Below are positions 24,441 to 32,839 of a stretch of DNA of 64,000 nucleotides, in pieces. The stretch's first letter is position 1, and the number at the start of each line of letters is the position of its first letter. The notes under the pieces are model-generated. The model was not told where the DNA came from. It searched no databases and was given only the letters and a program-made list of their open reading frames with translations. The position numbers were made by a program, and so were the translations under genes. The stretch spans positions 1 to 64,000 of IMG/VR virus record IMGVR_UViG_3300020470_000460. One strand, 5' to 3'. The stretch comes from a virus.

Positions 24441-25194
24441 GAGTGTTTAGTTTATACCATTTTCTATTAATAGGTCTCAAGTGTGGTAACATATGCTGCA
24501 TAGGTACACTAACAGACAATCTCTTACCAGTTGGCATCGCTTGATGATAACAACGTGCTGGAATGTATAATATATCACCTGGTTTTAATACGTGATCTAT
24601 TACACAATTCATCTCTCCTACATTCTCATCATGCTCAAGAGAATCAACTGCAACACTACTTACTTCAAAATCAAACTCATCCTTCAATTGCTTAGGTATC
24701 TTCAATAGATTACTACATCTATTACTATATACTTTCCAATGTGTCTCTCCTTCTACTTGTATTATAAAATTATTTGCTGTGTCTTCATGCACTCTGAATG
24801 AATGACATGGACCTAAACCTGCATAGATATGAAATGCTGTCTTACCATCAAAATATTTCTCAAACTCTTGTATTAATTCTTGCTTCTTACGGAACCCTTG
24901 ATCGAAATTATTAATAATTAAATTATGTCCTTCCTCCCATGCTTGCATTATATCTTTTACTTCAGCACATGGATTTGACCAACAACGTTCATACTGTTTA
25001 AGATCAAAGAACTGTATGATCTGCTTATCAATAAATGTAATAGAATAGAATTGTGGATTGTTGAGACAATACTCTACATCATCCCATGTTGCAAATACAT
25101 GAGGATCCTCAACAATACCTTCCCATAGTTCAGGTGCATCATCAATTGCCCAGTTTTTTGCTGTCGATATTTTAGTTAGAAGCGAAGATATCAT
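24424..25194 (-). CDS. JmjC/cupin-type oxygenase
   Basis: The 256-aa protein has H136-E-D138 (RVHEDTANNF), then VLKPGDILYIPARCYHQAMP with H217, the JmjC arrangement found in ribosomal oxygenases and FIH-like enzymes. A Lys at 154 (HWKVYS) could bind 2-oxoglutarate. Such proteins hydroxylate amino-acid side chains in bacteria (for example the YcfD ribosomal protein hydroxylase). Its start overlaps the next oxygenase by 23 nt. A cyanophage ribosomal or structural-protein hydroxylase is possible; the substrate is unknown. Confidence 0.85.
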   Translation of the reverse strand: MISSLLTKISTAKNWAIDDAPELWEGIVEDPHVFATWDDVEYCLNNPQFYSITFIDKQIIQFFDLKQYERCWSNPCAEVKDIMQAWEEGHNLIINNFDQGFRKKQELIQEFEKYFDGKTAFHIYAGLGPCHSFRVHEDTANNFIIQVEGETHWKVYSNRCSNLLKIPKQLKDEFDFEVSSVAVDSLEHDENVGEMNCVIDHVLKPGDILYIPARCYHQAMPTGKRLSVSVPMQHMLPHLRPINRKWYKLNTHELSN

Positions 25195-25831
25195 GATCGC
25201 ATTTAAAATTAATGTTTAATGTTACACGGTACGCATGGTTACCGTATGGATTAGTTGAAGCATGGAACTGATGTCCATCGAATACAAATAAACTATTTGC
25301 TTCAGGTGTTACTCTCTTATGTATAGTATATTCTTGGTTCCTTCCTTTATACCATCTCTCATCTACAGTCCCATAGTTAGGGTCATCATATTGATCAAAG
25401 AATACTGTATCACCATTTGAATCATGTAGATAAAATAGTGCTGCATAATGATCTTCTTCATTATCAGTGTGTGGACAGTTATGGTGTCCCTCCTTACCTA
25501 TGTCTGTTATTAATGCTAATCTTAATCTAAAAAACTCTACCTCATGTGGTAGAGAATCTTGTATAGCATCTATCAATGGTAAGAAATGGGGTAACCAAGG
25601 ACTCTCTACACCATCCTGATCTAATAACATATGGACAAACCCGATGGATCTCTCCTTCTCAGGCACTTCATTCCTTATCTCTTCACCACCAAATTTCATA
25701 TCAGTAGCGAAATCATATGATATATCCTCTGATATAAAATACCAAGGAAATCCATTTTGTCCCGATACTATTTTATTTAAGCGAGAGAGGTACGTTGGAC
25801 CTATTATATCTTTTTTGTGGATATACTTCAT
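25172..25831 (-). CDS. 2OG-Fe(II) oxygenase
   Basis: I chose the Met at 25831 (MKYIHKKDIIGPTYLS) because upstream codons are hydrophobic and overlap the neighbouring gene. The 219-aa product has H121-T-D123, a DTVFFDQYDDP strand, H190 in DGHQFHAS and Arg202 in YRVTLNINFK. The overlap with the PF13759-like gene upstream is 59 nt, unusual even here. Substrate unknown. Confidence 0.85.
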   Translation of the reverse strand: MKYIHKKDIIGPTYLSRLNKIVSGQNGFPWYFISEDISYDFATDMKFGGEEIRNEVPEKERSIGFVHMLLDQDGVESPWLPHFLPLIDAIQDSLPHEVEFFRLRLALITDIGKEGHHNCPHTDNEEDHYAALFYLHDSNGDTVFFDQYDDPNYGTVDERWYKGRNQEYTIHKRVTPEANSLFVFDGHQFHASTNPYGNHAYRVTLNINFKCDHDIFASN

Positions 25832-26459
25832 CTTCACGATAATAATCAGAGAATACGTGCATATTAAATGATAGAGATATTCTATCATCCTCACTAGCAC
25901 TTCTATCAACGCTGTGCATTAACCATGATGGAAATATTACCATAGTACCAGGTTTTGGTTGCACATACCAATTGACGTAATTATGCTGATGCTCATGCCT
26001 ATCAAAATTCTCATCGCATCCCCATGATTCTTTGAGACATTGATCTGCATATGGTCTGTGGAATTGTAATTCACCACAACAGCAGTTAGGTATCTTTGCA
26101 TAGTATACACCAGCAAACATTGATCCTGAATGCGTGTGGACTGCATTACTATCACCATACTTATTAATGTTTGCCCAGAGATTACTTAATCTAACAGTAT
26201 AATCATTAAATCCAAACTCATCAGCAGCAGCATATGTATTTAATTGTATCTGCTTATGTAAGTCTTTAAATGGTGTGTTATCAATATATGGTACTACAAA
26301 ATTATTTGATTGCCATCCACCGATATTAGATTTACTCATACCTTTAGGATCTTCCTTCTGCACCTCATAGATAAAATCTACTATTAGATCATTATCTAGA
26401 TCACAGTCCTCAAATATCCACAGTGGTGTGGGAAATAATAACTCAGTCCTTAGTTGCAT
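25773..26459 (-). CDS. 2OG-Fe(II) oxygenase (PF13759-like)
   Basis: The 228-aa protein shows H108-T-H110 (AVHTHSGSMFAGVYY), a Cys-rich turn (PNCCCGELQF), H182 in FPSWLMHSV and Arg193 in DRISLSFNM. It shares the N-terminal FPTPLWIF strand with the oxygenase at 33687-34304, so the two are probably paralogues. The three adjacent cysteines could be a metal or disulfide site. Substrate unknown. Confidence 0.88.
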   Translation of the reverse strand: MQLRTELLFPTPLWIFEDCDLDNDLIVDFIYEVQKEDPKGMSKSNIGGWQSNNFVVPYIDNTPFKDLHKQIQLNTYAAADEFGFNDYTVRLSNLWANINKYGDSNAVHTHSGSMFAGVYYAKIPNCCCGELQFHRPYADQCLKESWGCDENFDRHEHQHNYVNWYVQPKPGTMVIFPSWLMHSVDRSASEDDRISLSFNMHVFSDYYREDEVYPQKRYNRSNVPLSLK

Positions 26460-26835
26460 CCTCGGTTACCTCTTCACTAGCAGGGAGTGCACCCTGTGGT
26501 TCTTCATCATTATTAAATACAAAATCTCTTTCAGTTATATTAGGATCAACATGCTTTTTAAATAATGCTAGTGCTTCAACTGCACCACTTAACTTATTAA
26601 GTGTATCCTTCTTAGTCTGCAAATCTTCTAGTGATATCTTAGTAATAGTACTAGTATAGTGCATATTATCTAACGCTTCTTGGAGTTTATAATACTCACT
26701 CTTAGTATCTTCATACTGTTGTAGAAAGTTCATTACCAATTCGTCAAAGGATATAAGACCTTCAATTTCGTTTGGCAGTTCAGTTGATAATCCTGCTTTC
26801 TCAGCAAGATTCACTTCTCTTACGTCTTCTGGCAT
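26443..26835 (-). CDS. Helical/acidic hypothetical protein, 130 aa
   Basis: The N-terminal half is acidic-helical; residues ~45-85 form a heptad-rich helix (QYEDTKSEYYKLQEALDN). The C-terminal 25 residues are Glu/Ala-rich. It lies between a large unknown protein and the oxygenases. A CTAAATA late box (26858-26864) is 23 nt before its start, so this gene opens the late-transcribed oxygenase run. A coiled-coil adaptor for the oxygenase/halogenase genes is conceivable, unproven. Confidence 0.6.
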   Translation of the reverse strand: MPEDVREVNLAEKAGLSTELPNEIEGLISFDELVMNFLQQYEDTKSEYYKLQEALDNMHYTSTITKISLEDLQTKKDTLNKLSGAVEALALFKKHVDPNITERDFVFNNDEEPQGALPASEEVTEDATKD

Positions 26836-27719
26836 TACTCAAACCTCTCTTTGTTTTTATTTAGGGAAAGAATTTTCTTTTGATTGTCGATGCGTCCTTT
26901 AAGTGTGGTCATCTCAGGGAAACTCATGTACCTGTGATAGTCCATGATTTCATTATTCTTAATGTCCTCCTCATTAGCATCTTCAACTATAACATCAAAC
27001 TCATCATTATTCAACCATTGTCTTGGAATAGGAATCCATTGAGCGAGTGGTGTACCTGCCTTAACAAGATACTCACCCTCTTCAATGGCATGCCAGAATA
27101 ATTGTAGATTGACTTCATATGAATAGGATGGATCTACTATACCTGTTGGTATACTAAACCTATCTTCATCATAATATGGCACTGGTATCTGTAAGAATAC
27201 CACATCTTTATGTGCTTGCACCCTCCAAGGTAGTTCTAATTTAACTACCATAGAGTTAGTTGGTCTCTGTTGATCAACTAAGTGTGACATACCCTCTGTC
27301 TGCTCAGGTGCATGTGCTTTAACAAATGATTTACCACCTGCATCAAATAATACTTGTGATATCCAAGAGAAATTCTTTGCTTCACCATCTTGTGATATAA
27401 CAAAATCTGCTGGACATTGTAGTACCCATCCACTCTCAAATAATTGATGTAATGCTGGACATGTTGCTGCGTGTTGGAATAAACCATCATAATCTGCATC
27501 ACCTACACCATAATTAAGTAATGCAGTGTGATGATTAAATAGTTTCTTGACCTTCATTACAGGACAAGCACTATCCTTACCATAATATTTCTTTAGTGCA
27601 TCATTTACCCACTTTCTTTTTATCTTCTTAGCAGGTATCCAAGGTTGTAATGCTGCCACACCTCGTTGTACTGAGTAGAATCTTACCCACTTCTTGTTCT
27701 TTTTAAACGGATTCCACAT
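26835..27719 (-). CDS. Halogenase-associated unknown protein, 294 aa (DUF6065-like)
   Basis: The 294-aa protein begins with a basic KPF/WVRFYSVQ segment, then beta-rich tracts (MVVKLELPWRVQAHKDVVF, later QLFWHAIEEGEYLVKAGTPL). I recall DUF6065-type proteins beside tryptophan-halogenase genes in bacteria and phages, and it directly precedes two halogenases here with a 17 nt overlap. No catalytic motif is obvious. It may be a substrate-binding or accessory protein for the halogenases. The family call is tentative. Confidence 0.6.
   Translation of the reverse strand: MWNPFKKNKKWVRFYSVQRGVAALQPWIPAKKIKRKWVNDALKKYYGKDSACPVMKVKKLFNHHTALLNYGVGDADYDGLFQHAATCPALHQLFESGWVLQCPADFVISQDGEAKNFSWISQVLFDAGGKSFVKAHAPEQTEGMSHLVDQQRPTNSMVVKLELPWRVQAHKDVVFLQIPVPYYDEDRFSIPTGIVDPSYSYEVNLQLFWHAIEEGEYLVKAGTPLAQWIPIPRQWLNNDEFDVIVEDANEEDIKNNEIMDYHRYMSFPEMTTLKGRIDNQKKILSLNKNKERFE
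26858..26864 (-). promoter_or_regulatory. Late promoter (CTAAATA) before the oxygenase run
   Basis: CTAAATA on the minus strand lies inside the end of the 294-aa gene, 23 nt before the start at 26835. It would place the 26.8-22.9 kb oxygenase cluster under late control. Confidence 0.5.
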
Positions 27720-29274
27720 AGATATTATCCTTTAGATATTGATAATGAGATGGTAATGTATCAACCCACTCTAACATATGCTCTTTATTTTTGCAATAGT
27801 CTTTATGATATTGTTCAATCTCTTTGAATCTTTCTTCATCTGCTCTCTCATTTAATATAGATCTAGTAAATGGTTTGTATCCCATTCCTGCTGAAATATA
27901 TATTGTCCCTTCACCTAACATACTAGGATCATATACCTTAGTCTCTAATGTATCTAATAATCGTCTATAATCACTAATAGCATGTAATGATGACTCATCA
28001 GGATTATCAGTAAATTTATAGAATCTTTCAACATTATTAGTGGCATCCCTCCAGTATGGAGTATCTTCTCTCATACTGAAAGTATAATGATTTACCACGA
28101 AATTCTTATATGATTCTAATAGTTTATTAGTAGCATAATTATATGCTATACGATCTTGATTAACTACATGTCCATCACGAGTAGATAATATATCATCTAA
28201 GAAAATAATATTATCATGTGTAGTGACCAGTCCAGTTGATTCTAATGGTTCTATGAATCCATATGCTAGACCAATACCTACAACATTATTAACCCATCCC
28301 ACCTTGTGCTTACCATGCTTTATTTTTATAGGCATTAATGGGCATTCTTGGTCATCTAGATACTCTCTAAACTCCTCCTCTGCCTCAGCATCAGAGATAT
28401 ATTTACTAGAGTAAACATATCCTGTACCTATATTATTCCACATGGGAATATTATATACCCATCCATTCTTCATTGCAACACAGTCAGTGAAAGTATCCAT
28501 CTGTGTCTCTTTATCCTTATATTCAATATGTGTTGCTAATGCTCTATCATTGAATAATTGATCTGTGAATGGAATAAATGGTACACCCATGTGCTGCTCT
28601 AATAGCAGTGATCTAAATCCTGTGCAATCTATGAATAGATCAGCACTAATTGCTTGACCATCTGTTGTAGTGATAGCAGATATATTTCCATCAGGTGTCT
28701 TAACTACATTATGTACTTCACCTACTAAATGATGACAACCATTTGGTACTGCTATATTATCTCTTAAATACTCACCAAACTTATCAGCATTGAGATGATA
28801 AGCAAGATCAGTATCAGGATTATAATATGAATCAGGTATCTCTTTGGTTATCTTACCATGCTCTGTTGGATATGTTAATGGATTAACAAACCTAGCAAAC
28901 TCATCTGAATCATAATCATATACCCATGATGCCTCAAAGTATTTCTGAATATGAAATGGTGTCTCATCACGTGGTGGACCAAATGCTCCAAAAGGATATT
29001 GAAATGACTCACCCTTTCCTTCTTTAAAATTCTTAAATCTAATTGATGACTTATATGTAGCATTACAATGTGTCATCCAGTCTTCATCCTTAAGACCTAA
29101 TCTTAATAGAAATCTATTAAAATCTGCCAGAGTTGATTCACCTACACCTATAGGTTTAATATCAGGAGATTCTATTAGACATATCTCAATGTCTGGATGT
29201 GACTTAGATAGCAATGCTGCTGTCATCCATCCTGATGTACCACCACCTACAATACAAATAGATTCAACTCGCAT
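27703..29274 (-). CDS. Flavin-dependent tryptophan-halogenase-like enzyme 1
   Basis: The 523-aa protein has the FAD motif GGGTSGW at 10-16, a GVGEST strand at 43-48, K75 in NATYKSSIRF (the position of the catalytic lysine K79 of PrnA), NGWVYNIPMW in the middle, and GFIEPLESTGLV, where Glu sits in the EPLES motif of the family. These enzymes use FADH2, O2 and a halide to halogenate aromatic substrates. The W-x-W-x-I-P motif is altered to W-V-Y-N-I-P, so substrate or halide preference may differ. A flavin reductase is also needed; none is visible here. Substrate may be free tryptophan, a peptide or another aromatic. Confidence 0.88.
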   Translation of the reverse strand: MRVESICIVGGGTSGWMTAALLSKSHPDIEICLIESPDIKPIGVGESTLADFNRFLLRLGLKDEDWMTHCNATYKSSIRFKNFKEGKGESFQYPFGAFGPPRDETPFHIQKYFEASWVYDYDSDEFARFVNPLTYPTEHGKITKEIPDSYYNPDTDLAYHLNADKFGEYLRDNIAVPNGCHHLVGEVHNVVKTPDGNISAITTTDGQAISADLFIDCTGFRSLLLEQHMGVPFIPFTDQLFNDRALATHIEYKDKETQMDTFTDCVAMKNGWVYNIPMWNNIGTGYVYSSKYISDAEAEEEFREYLDDQECPLMPIKIKHGKHKVGWVNNVVGIGLAYGFIEPLESTGLVTTHDNIIFLDDILSTRDGHVVNQDRIAYNYATNKLLESYKNFVVNHYTFSMREDTPYWRDATNNVERFYKFTDNPDESSLHAISDYRRLLDTLETKVYDPSMLGEGTIYISAGMGYKPFTRSILNERADEERFKEIEQYHKDYCKNKEHMLEWVDTLPSHYQYLKDNIYVESV

Positions 29275-30721
29275 ATAGATTCTCCTTATAGTAATCGTAT
29301 GGGCACTGTAATTTATCTATACCCTTCCAAGGATCAGGTACATGCTCTGGTACCGTGCCACCTGCATAGTAGTCAAGTTCTTTATAAACTAGATCACTAA
29401 ATGGATTCCATCCTTGACCTGCTTGGACATAGAATGATCCTTCACTTGATAGATCACCCCAGTTATATGCGTCACCAAATGTTGAAGATGGTAATCCTAG
29501 ATTCCTCTGGAATCTAAAGAAGCAATGATCATCAGGATAATGCTTATCACATATATGCTGCCAATATGGTGTGTCATTACGTTGAGTATATGCAAAGTGT
29601 GATGCTACAAACATAGCAAACTCATCGAAACTACCATTACAATTATTATTAAATGTATCTCTCATTAGTTGTGTAACAGTATCTCTACCATCCATCACAC
29701 GTAAGAACATCAATAAGAAATTATGTATGGATAGTATACCATTAGATTCTAATGGTTCAAGGAAACCAGCAGACAATCCAATTGATATTACATTACCATT
29801 CCACATCTCCTTTCTTCTACCTGTTGTCCATTTAATAACACGGAACATCTTGTCAGTATATGCTCCTACATCTGACTCTATATTATCTGCAAGATAATCT
29901 CTAAACTCATCTATTGCTTCTTGATCTGAGCAGAACTTATCACAATATACATATCCACTACCTATTCTAGTCCACGTGGGTACATTCCAACACCAACCAT
30001 TATCAAGAGCAACACAATCTGTGACTGGTTTCATTTGCTCTTCTTTATTATTATAGGCAAACCTGGTCACAACTGCACTATTATTTGGCAGTATGTCACT
30101 CATATCCACCCAAGGTGAATCATTTAATAGTGATTTGAATCCTGTGCAATCAAAATATAGATCTGCTTTAGGTAATCTCTTAGGGTTTATCTTCCTCTTA
30201 ACATGTCTAACACCACGAGGTAGTGCAAAATTATCTCTTAACCACTCACCAAACTTAACTGCATCAAAATGGAATCCAGTATATTTGTGTAGATCCCAGT
30301 AATCATTTGTTAATGGTAGTTTATTCTGTGTTACACATGCTGCTGCATAACTATAGTCTTCAGCAAACTTAGAATTATTCCATCCATACTTCTTCTGATA
30401 ATACCACCACTGTGCAGGTTCAAATAAATCACCCCTTGGCGGACCAAATGGGTACTGCCAAGGGGTATCCCCTTTCTTATGAAAATTATGAAATCTTACA
30501 CTTGCTTTATATGTTGCATCACATGCCTCCATCCAATCCTCATCCTTCAGATCAAGGAAGTGACACCATAGTCTAAAAAATTGTGTGGTTGACTCACCTA
30601 CACCAACAGAGGGAGTCTTAGCATCTTCGTACAAAACAATATCCCAATCGGGATATGCTTTGACCAGCGTAGATGCAGTCATCCAACCAGCGGTACCACC
30701 GCCAACAATAACAATTTTCAT
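29264..30721 (-). CDS. Flavin-dependent tryptophan-halogenase-like enzyme 2
   Basis: This 485-aa protein is a diverged paralogue of the gene downstream (11 nt overlap). It has GGGTAGW at 7-13, K72 in DATYKASVRF, W-x-W in NGWCWNVPTW (nearer the canonical W-x-W-x-I-P) and GFLEPLESNG. The two copies share layout but differ throughout, so their duplication is not recent. The 38-residue shorter length and WxW form could mean different specificity. A viral halogenase of this group, VirX1 from a cyanophage, has been characterised, as I recall, with an iodide preference. Confidence 0.88.
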   Translation of the reverse strand: MKIVIVGGGTAGWMTASTLVKAYPDWDIVLYEDAKTPSVGVGESTTQFFRLWCHFLDLKDEDWMEACDATYKASVRFHNFHKKGDTPWQYPFGPPRGDLFEPAQWWYYQKKYGWNNSKFAEDYSYAAACVTQNKLPLTNDYWDLHKYTGFHFDAVKFGEWLRDNFALPRGVRHVKRKINPKRLPKADLYFDCTGFKSLLNDSPWVDMSDILPNNSAVVTRFAYNNKEEQMKPVTDCVALDNGWCWNVPTWTRIGSGYVYCDKFCSDQEAIDEFRDYLADNIESDVGAYTDKMFRVIKWTTGRRKEMWNGNVISIGLSAGFLEPLESNGILSIHNFLLMFLRVMDGRDTVTQLMRDTFNNNCNGSFDEFAMFVASHFAYTQRNDTPYWQHICDKHYPDDHCFFRFQRNLGLPSSTFGDAYNWGDLSSEGSFYVQAGQGWNPFSDLVYKELDYYAGGTVPEHVPDPWKGIDKLQCPYDYYKENLYAS

Positions 30722-30745
30722 AACGAATCTGTTCTGTTTTGTATT

Positions 30746-31174
30746 CTACCCTGGAGGTACCCAGTTGTCAACCCAAGGATCCCAAGGATCTCTTCCTTCT
30801 AGTTGGATCTTCTTAGGATCTTGTACAAATGGGGGAATAGATGCTGGTGCAGCAACAGTTGCTTTCACGTTTGCTACGTGATCTTTCCAACGTGTACCAC
30901 CATCTAATGAGTCTTTGTACTGCATATCCAACTGTTCACCTACGTCACCGTAAGCAATAATTCTGTCAACGACTGCTTCTTCACGTAAATCTTCATTGTC
31001 ATGATGATCTACTAGCACACCATTGACCATTTGCTTATCAAAGTTAGCGTCATCAGGCACTTCACACCACTTCATAGTTGCATCAGCACCTTCATAAATT
31101 TCAAATTTGTCTGCTTCATCACAGATATCAGATAATGCACCTGTGTCTTTAGAAACGATTGCCCATTTAGCCAT
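30746..31174 (-). CDS. Cyanophage structural/tail-fibre-associated protein, 142 aa
   Basis: It starts MAKWAIVSKDTGALSDICDE, a type common in cyanophage fibre-adjacent proteins, and ends with several Asp/Pro/Trp repeats (DPWDPWVDNWVPPG). It stands between the halogenases and the glycine-rich adhesins, and an AATAAATA late box lies 26 nt upstream. A short fibre-assembly or baseplate attachment role is an inference from position. Confidence 0.55.
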   Translation of the reverse strand: MAKWAIVSKDTGALSDICDEADKFEIYEGADATMKWCEVPDDANFDKQMVNGVLVDHHDNEDLREEAVVDRIIAYGDVGEQLDMQYKDSLDGGTRWKDHVANVKATVAAPASIPPFVQDPKKIQLEGRDPWDPWVDNWVPPG

Positions 31175-31199
31175 GATTGATTAAATCTCCTTGTAAATC

Positions 31200-31207
31200 T
31201 ATTTATT
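31200..31207 (-). promoter_or_regulatory. Late promoter (AATAAATA)
   Basis: On the minus strand it reads AATAAATA and ends 26 nt before the gene starting at 31174. One position departs from the TATAAATA form. Confidence 0.45.
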
Positions 31208-32030
31208 AACCGTAGTATTCGTAAACTACTACTACACCTTCTCGACCTCTAGCACCTCGGTTACCCTCACGAGCACCATTACCACCTGATCCCCAAGCAG
31301 CATGTGATTGATGCCTATGGGAATAATTTTCTTGCTGGTGACTAGCAGGTTGTGATCCACCCATATAGGATGCACCAGACGTATAGTTACCGTATTTAGA
31401 CCAGTTACCGTAACCATTTCCACCGCCACCATAGGCGTTCATGTTACCACCTGATCCATTACCACCATACCCACCAGCGTGTTGCTGTGAGCAGTTGGCA
31501 CCAATACCTGCCGAAGCACTACAGTATCCACCAAAAGATGATCCGTTACCGTTACCACCACAACCAGCGTAACTAGTACCACCACCTGGGTTACCAACTG
31601 AAACACTTACAGATGATACATTACTTACATCAATAACTCTTTCAGAGAATCCACCAGCACCACCTGATTCACATTTACCTGATCCTCCACCACCTGCACC
31701 AACTACTTGGACTCTAATACTTTTTACATCAGATGGTCTATACCATGTACCGTTACCAGTCCATACTTGCATGGATCTAAATCCAGCACCACCACTACCT
31801 CCACCTGATATATCTGTTGACCAGACGAGGTTTGTACCATTGGTGCTTAAGAATTGTCCTGACTGACCTGAGAAATCAGGTATATTGAAGTTAGAACTAC
31901 CAGTAATAGTACCATTTATGTTTATGTCATTGACCTTGAGCGTCCCGTTGCAGGTGATAGATCCACTCGATAGAGTGAAACCACCTAGACCAGCGAGGTC
32001 AGTAACTCCTGTAACTTTAAGAACACTCAT
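31206..32030 (-). CDS. Glycine-rich tail-fibre adhesin, copy 3
   Basis: The start at 32030 (MSVLKVTGVTDLAGLGG) is preferred over the long frame from 32117, since it sits in an ATGA overlap with copy 2. The 274-aa protein has a variable N-terminal ~80 residues, then MQVWTGNGTWYRPSD and VVGAGGGGSG, the common fibre Gly-rich domain, with long Gly/Ser/Asn tracts and a conserved GARGREGVVVVYEYYG end. Polyglycine-II-type fibre tips recognise host receptors. It is one of three tandem paralogues. Confidence 0.82.
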   Translation of the reverse strand: MSVLKVTGVTDLAGLGGFTLSSGSITCNGTLKVNDININGTITGSSNFNIPDFSGQSGQFLSTNGTNLVWSTDISGGGSGGAGFRSMQVWTGNGTWYRPSDVKSIRVQVVGAGGGGSGKCESGGAGGFSERVIDVSNVSSVSVSVGNPGGGTSYAGCGGNGNGSSFGGYCSASAGIGANCSQQHAGGYGGNGSGGNMNAYGGGGNGYGNWSKYGNYTSGASYMGGSQPASHQQENYSHRHQSHAAWGSGGNGAREGNRGARGREGVVVVYEYYG

Positions 32031-32836
32031 CCGTAGAACTCCTGAACGATAACGATACCTTCTCTTCCTCTGGCACCACGACCTCCGTGTTTTGCTCCAT
32101 TTCCACCAGCACCCCATGCACAGTGTGATTGGTGTCTATGAGAGTAATTACCTTGGTTATGAGAGGAAGGTTGTGTGCCTCCTATGTATGACATACCAGC
32201 AGTGACGCAACCGAATGACCAGTGAGATCCATGTCCGTTACCTCCACCACCATATACATTCAGGTTACCACCTGAACCATTTCCACCAATTCCTCCAGCA
32301 TGCTGTTGTCTACAGTTTGCACCGTATCCTCCAGACGCAGAGCAATAACCACCGAATGATGAAGTATTACCTCCACCACCACATCCAGAATAGTTAGATC
32401 CTCCACCTGGATTACCTACCGAAACTGATATAGATGATACGTTTGATACATCTATTACCCTTTCTGCCATTCCACCAGCACCACCAGATTCAGTATAACC
32501 TGATCCACCGCCACCAGCACCTACAACAGTAACAATAATAGTACCTACATCAGATGGTTTATACCATGTGCCATTACCAGTCCATACTTGCATGGATCTG
32601 ATACCAGTACCAGCACTAACTCCTGACCAAACATACTCAGAACCAGTGGATCTCAATGCTTTACCTTCGTTACCACCCATAGGAGGTACAACGAAAGTTG
32701 ATCCACCACGAATCGCACCGTTAATGACCACATTAGAGCATGTCAGGGTAGTTGTGGCAGTGATACCACCACCAGCAAGCATGAATCCTTGTGCTCCAGT
32801 TAAGTCTTTTAGTGCTGATACTTTAAGTTTTGACAT
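32027..32836 (-). CDS. Glycine-rich tail-fibre adhesin, copy 2
   Basis: 269-aa paralogue of its neighbours, overlapping copy 3 by 4 nt. Differences are concentrated in the N-terminal 80 residues and in several Gly-rich loops (for example YGSH/SFGCVTAGMSY where copy 3 has NWSKYGNYTSGASY), while MQVWTGNGTWYKPSD and the GRGARGREGIVIVQEFYG end are shared. This pattern suggests receptor-binding loops are being diversified in a conserved frame. Confidence 0.82.
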   Translation of the reverse strand: MSKLKVSALKDLTGAQGFMLAGGGITATTTLTCSNVVINGAIRGGSTFVVPPMGGNEGKALRSTGSEYVWSGVSAGTGIRSMQVWTGNGTWYKPSDVGTIIVTVVGAGGGGSGYTESGGAGGMAERVIDVSNVSSISVSVGNPGGGSNYSGCGGGGNTSSFGGYCSASGGYGANCRQQHAGGIGGNGSGGNLNVYGGGGNGHGSHWSFGCVTAGMSYIGGTQPSSHNQGNYSHRHQSHCAWGAGGNGAKHGGRGARGREGIVIVQEFYG

Positions 32837-32839
32837 GTC

